Assembly (NCBI GenBank): GCA_013397795.1
Contig: VZTJ01002648.1
Span: forward strand, 124,001-188,000
From: Orthonyx spaldingii
Lineage: Eukaryota > Chordata > Aves > Passeriformes > Orthonychidae
DNA: 64,000 nucleotides
Direction of reading: 5' to 3'
Shown here: piece by piece, positions 63,103 through 64,000 of the stretch
How the letters are laid out: every line of letters begins with the position of its first letter
Position numbering within the stretch: position 1 is the first letter of the stretch
Position numbers and translations under genes: made by a program
The notes under the pieces: model-generated
Databases searched by the model: none
Told to the model about the DNA's origin: nothing
The model's input: the letters and a program-made list of their open reading frames with translations, nothing else

Positions 63103-63552
63103 TGTTAGCGTAGGAAAAACATAACCACGAATGATTATGCCGGTGATTTATTGAGAGCGCTCTGGGGACCAGGGGTTCAGACCCAAATCAGAGTCCCGAC
63201 ATGGTTTCGGAATAGATTTCATTTTATACGTTTTCCTGACATAATTGCTATTCAATCATATGTTAATCATCAACCTTAACATTGTTCTATTGTATATATT
63301 GTTTTCACTCAAGCATGAGTTTAAGCCCCCTTCCCCCCCCTAGAGTTTTACCGTATTGTTAATACTTTGTTGTGATTTATTATGTGTATCAAGTAATTAC
63401 ATCAGCTACTCTTTGAGTGGGTGCCCAGGTACAGGTTCTCTCTGTTCACTGCCTTCAGCAAATACAGTACCTATTACCGTTCCCGAGGCCTATGCTTCTA
63501 AAAACATTTTAACCCTATGCTATCAAGGTGGCTGTGGCAAATATGAAGAACA
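63103..63552 (-). mobile_element. probable solo LTR of an endogenous retrovirus
   Basis: The plus strand begins TGTTAGCG and ends GAAGAACA, giving the TGTT...AACA inverted ends expected of an LTR of about 450 bp. On the minus strand a TATA-like stretch (near 63291-63299) is followed about 140 bases later by AATAAA (63147-63152), close to the LTR end. This fits U3-R-U5 order in minus orientation. About ten CpGs are kept, more than in the flanks, suggesting a fairly recent insertion. No primer-binding site follows, and no internal retroviral sequence is seen on either side, so it is read as a solo LTR. The short word AGGT occurs at both edges, but no clean 4-6-bp target duplication could be fixed. 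The family is not identified. Confidence 0.65.
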
Positions 63553-64000
63553 GGTCAAAATTTTTATATATTCATCACCTAGACTCAATTGTCATTTAAT
63601 TTAGAGGACTTTTCTTCCAAAGTCCTAGATCTAGCACCCTGGATTCTATTTAGTAACAACTAAAGAGGCTGTAAGTTAGAAAAGCTGATCATAATTTTAC
63701 TGAGAAGGACTAAGTGTAGGGAGTTTAAAAGAATATAGAGCTTTTGCATTAGCCATTGAAACTACACCTTCTGAACTGCAGCACAACTTGGTTTGGTTTG
63801 GTTTTTCTGGAAGTCCCATGACTAAGTTTGGAGGGAAAAAAGAAACAAAAAAGATGAAAACTACAGTTTTCAATGACTTTTTAGGTGGGAAAAAGGCTGA
63901 AACTGTTCTTTGACAAAGCAGCAGAGTGGCTGATCTGAGTGCTGCACCTGCCTTCCTGCATATTCATGGGACTGAGGTTTGTACCTCCATAATGTCGGCA
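63553..64000. other. gene-free right edge of the window
   Basis: AT-rich sequence with a three-copy GGTTT repeat near 63789-63806. No gene or retroviral internal sequence is visible before the window ends. Confidence 0.6.

Noticed and set aside
63553..64000. Internal retroviral sequence next to the LTR
   Set aside because: No primer-binding site, polypurine tract or gag/pol-like frame is visible on either side of the LTR.
1..64000. CRISPR array, operon, phage or plasmid system
   Set aside because: No regularly spaced repeats, no dense long open frames and no ribosome-binding pattern; the avian CR1 repeats show the DNA is vertebrate.
1..64000. Known conserved microRNA or rRNA
   Set aside because: No well-known mature microRNA sequence I checked for by eye (let-7, miR-9, miR-124, miR-137, miR-219) and no rRNA segment was found; a hairpin scan could not be run.

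Overview
This window looks like a stretch of bird nuclear genome, intergenic or inside a very long intron. The main sign is three remnants of CR1 LINEs. One has the avian 3' terminal region with ATTCTGTG-type repeats on the minus strand (about 36133-36217). One is a roughly 420-bp 3'-proximal fragment on the plus strand (about 55618-56036). One is a tiny 3'-tail relic (about 34690-34737). Base composition is AT-rich, roughly 60% AT by eye. Interspersed repeats are sparse, CpG is depleted over most of the window, and no bacterial-style gene packing is present. I cannot name the species or the flanking gene.

I could not support any protein-coding gene, rRNA, tRNA, CRISPR array or plasmid/phage feature. 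The open frames are short and resemble no protein family I recognise. The longest ones sit in locally GC-rich, stop-poor patches where several frames are open at once. Short exons of a large gene could still be present and would not be visible by this method.

Layout: 1-6592 is unique AT-rich DNA with homopolymer and T/G-rich tracts. At 6605-6636 there is a run of 32 unknown bases inside a poly-A tract. From 6650 to about 34440 the sequence is mostly featureless, broken by low-complexity tracts (7746, 10419, 17401, 21177, 24893), a CpG/ACGA-rich patch near 15441-15910, and several blocks with retained CpGs that may be conserved non-coding elements (11555-11920, 19561-19900, 24600-24890, 30768-30930). 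From 34440 to 36217 a candidate regulatory element abuts a CR1 tail, and a minus-strand CR1 follows. At 44366-44598 there is a small CpG-island-like block, the best promoter or enhancer candidate. The second large CR1 is at 55618-56036, followed at 56351-56384 by two abutting perfect AT palindromes. The right end holds a 134-bp T/G tract (61366-61500) and a likely solo LTR of an endogenous retrovirus on the minus strand (63103-63552).

There is no gene network to describe. If the DNA has a function, it is most likely cis-regulatory. No evidence was found for a novel multi-gene system.
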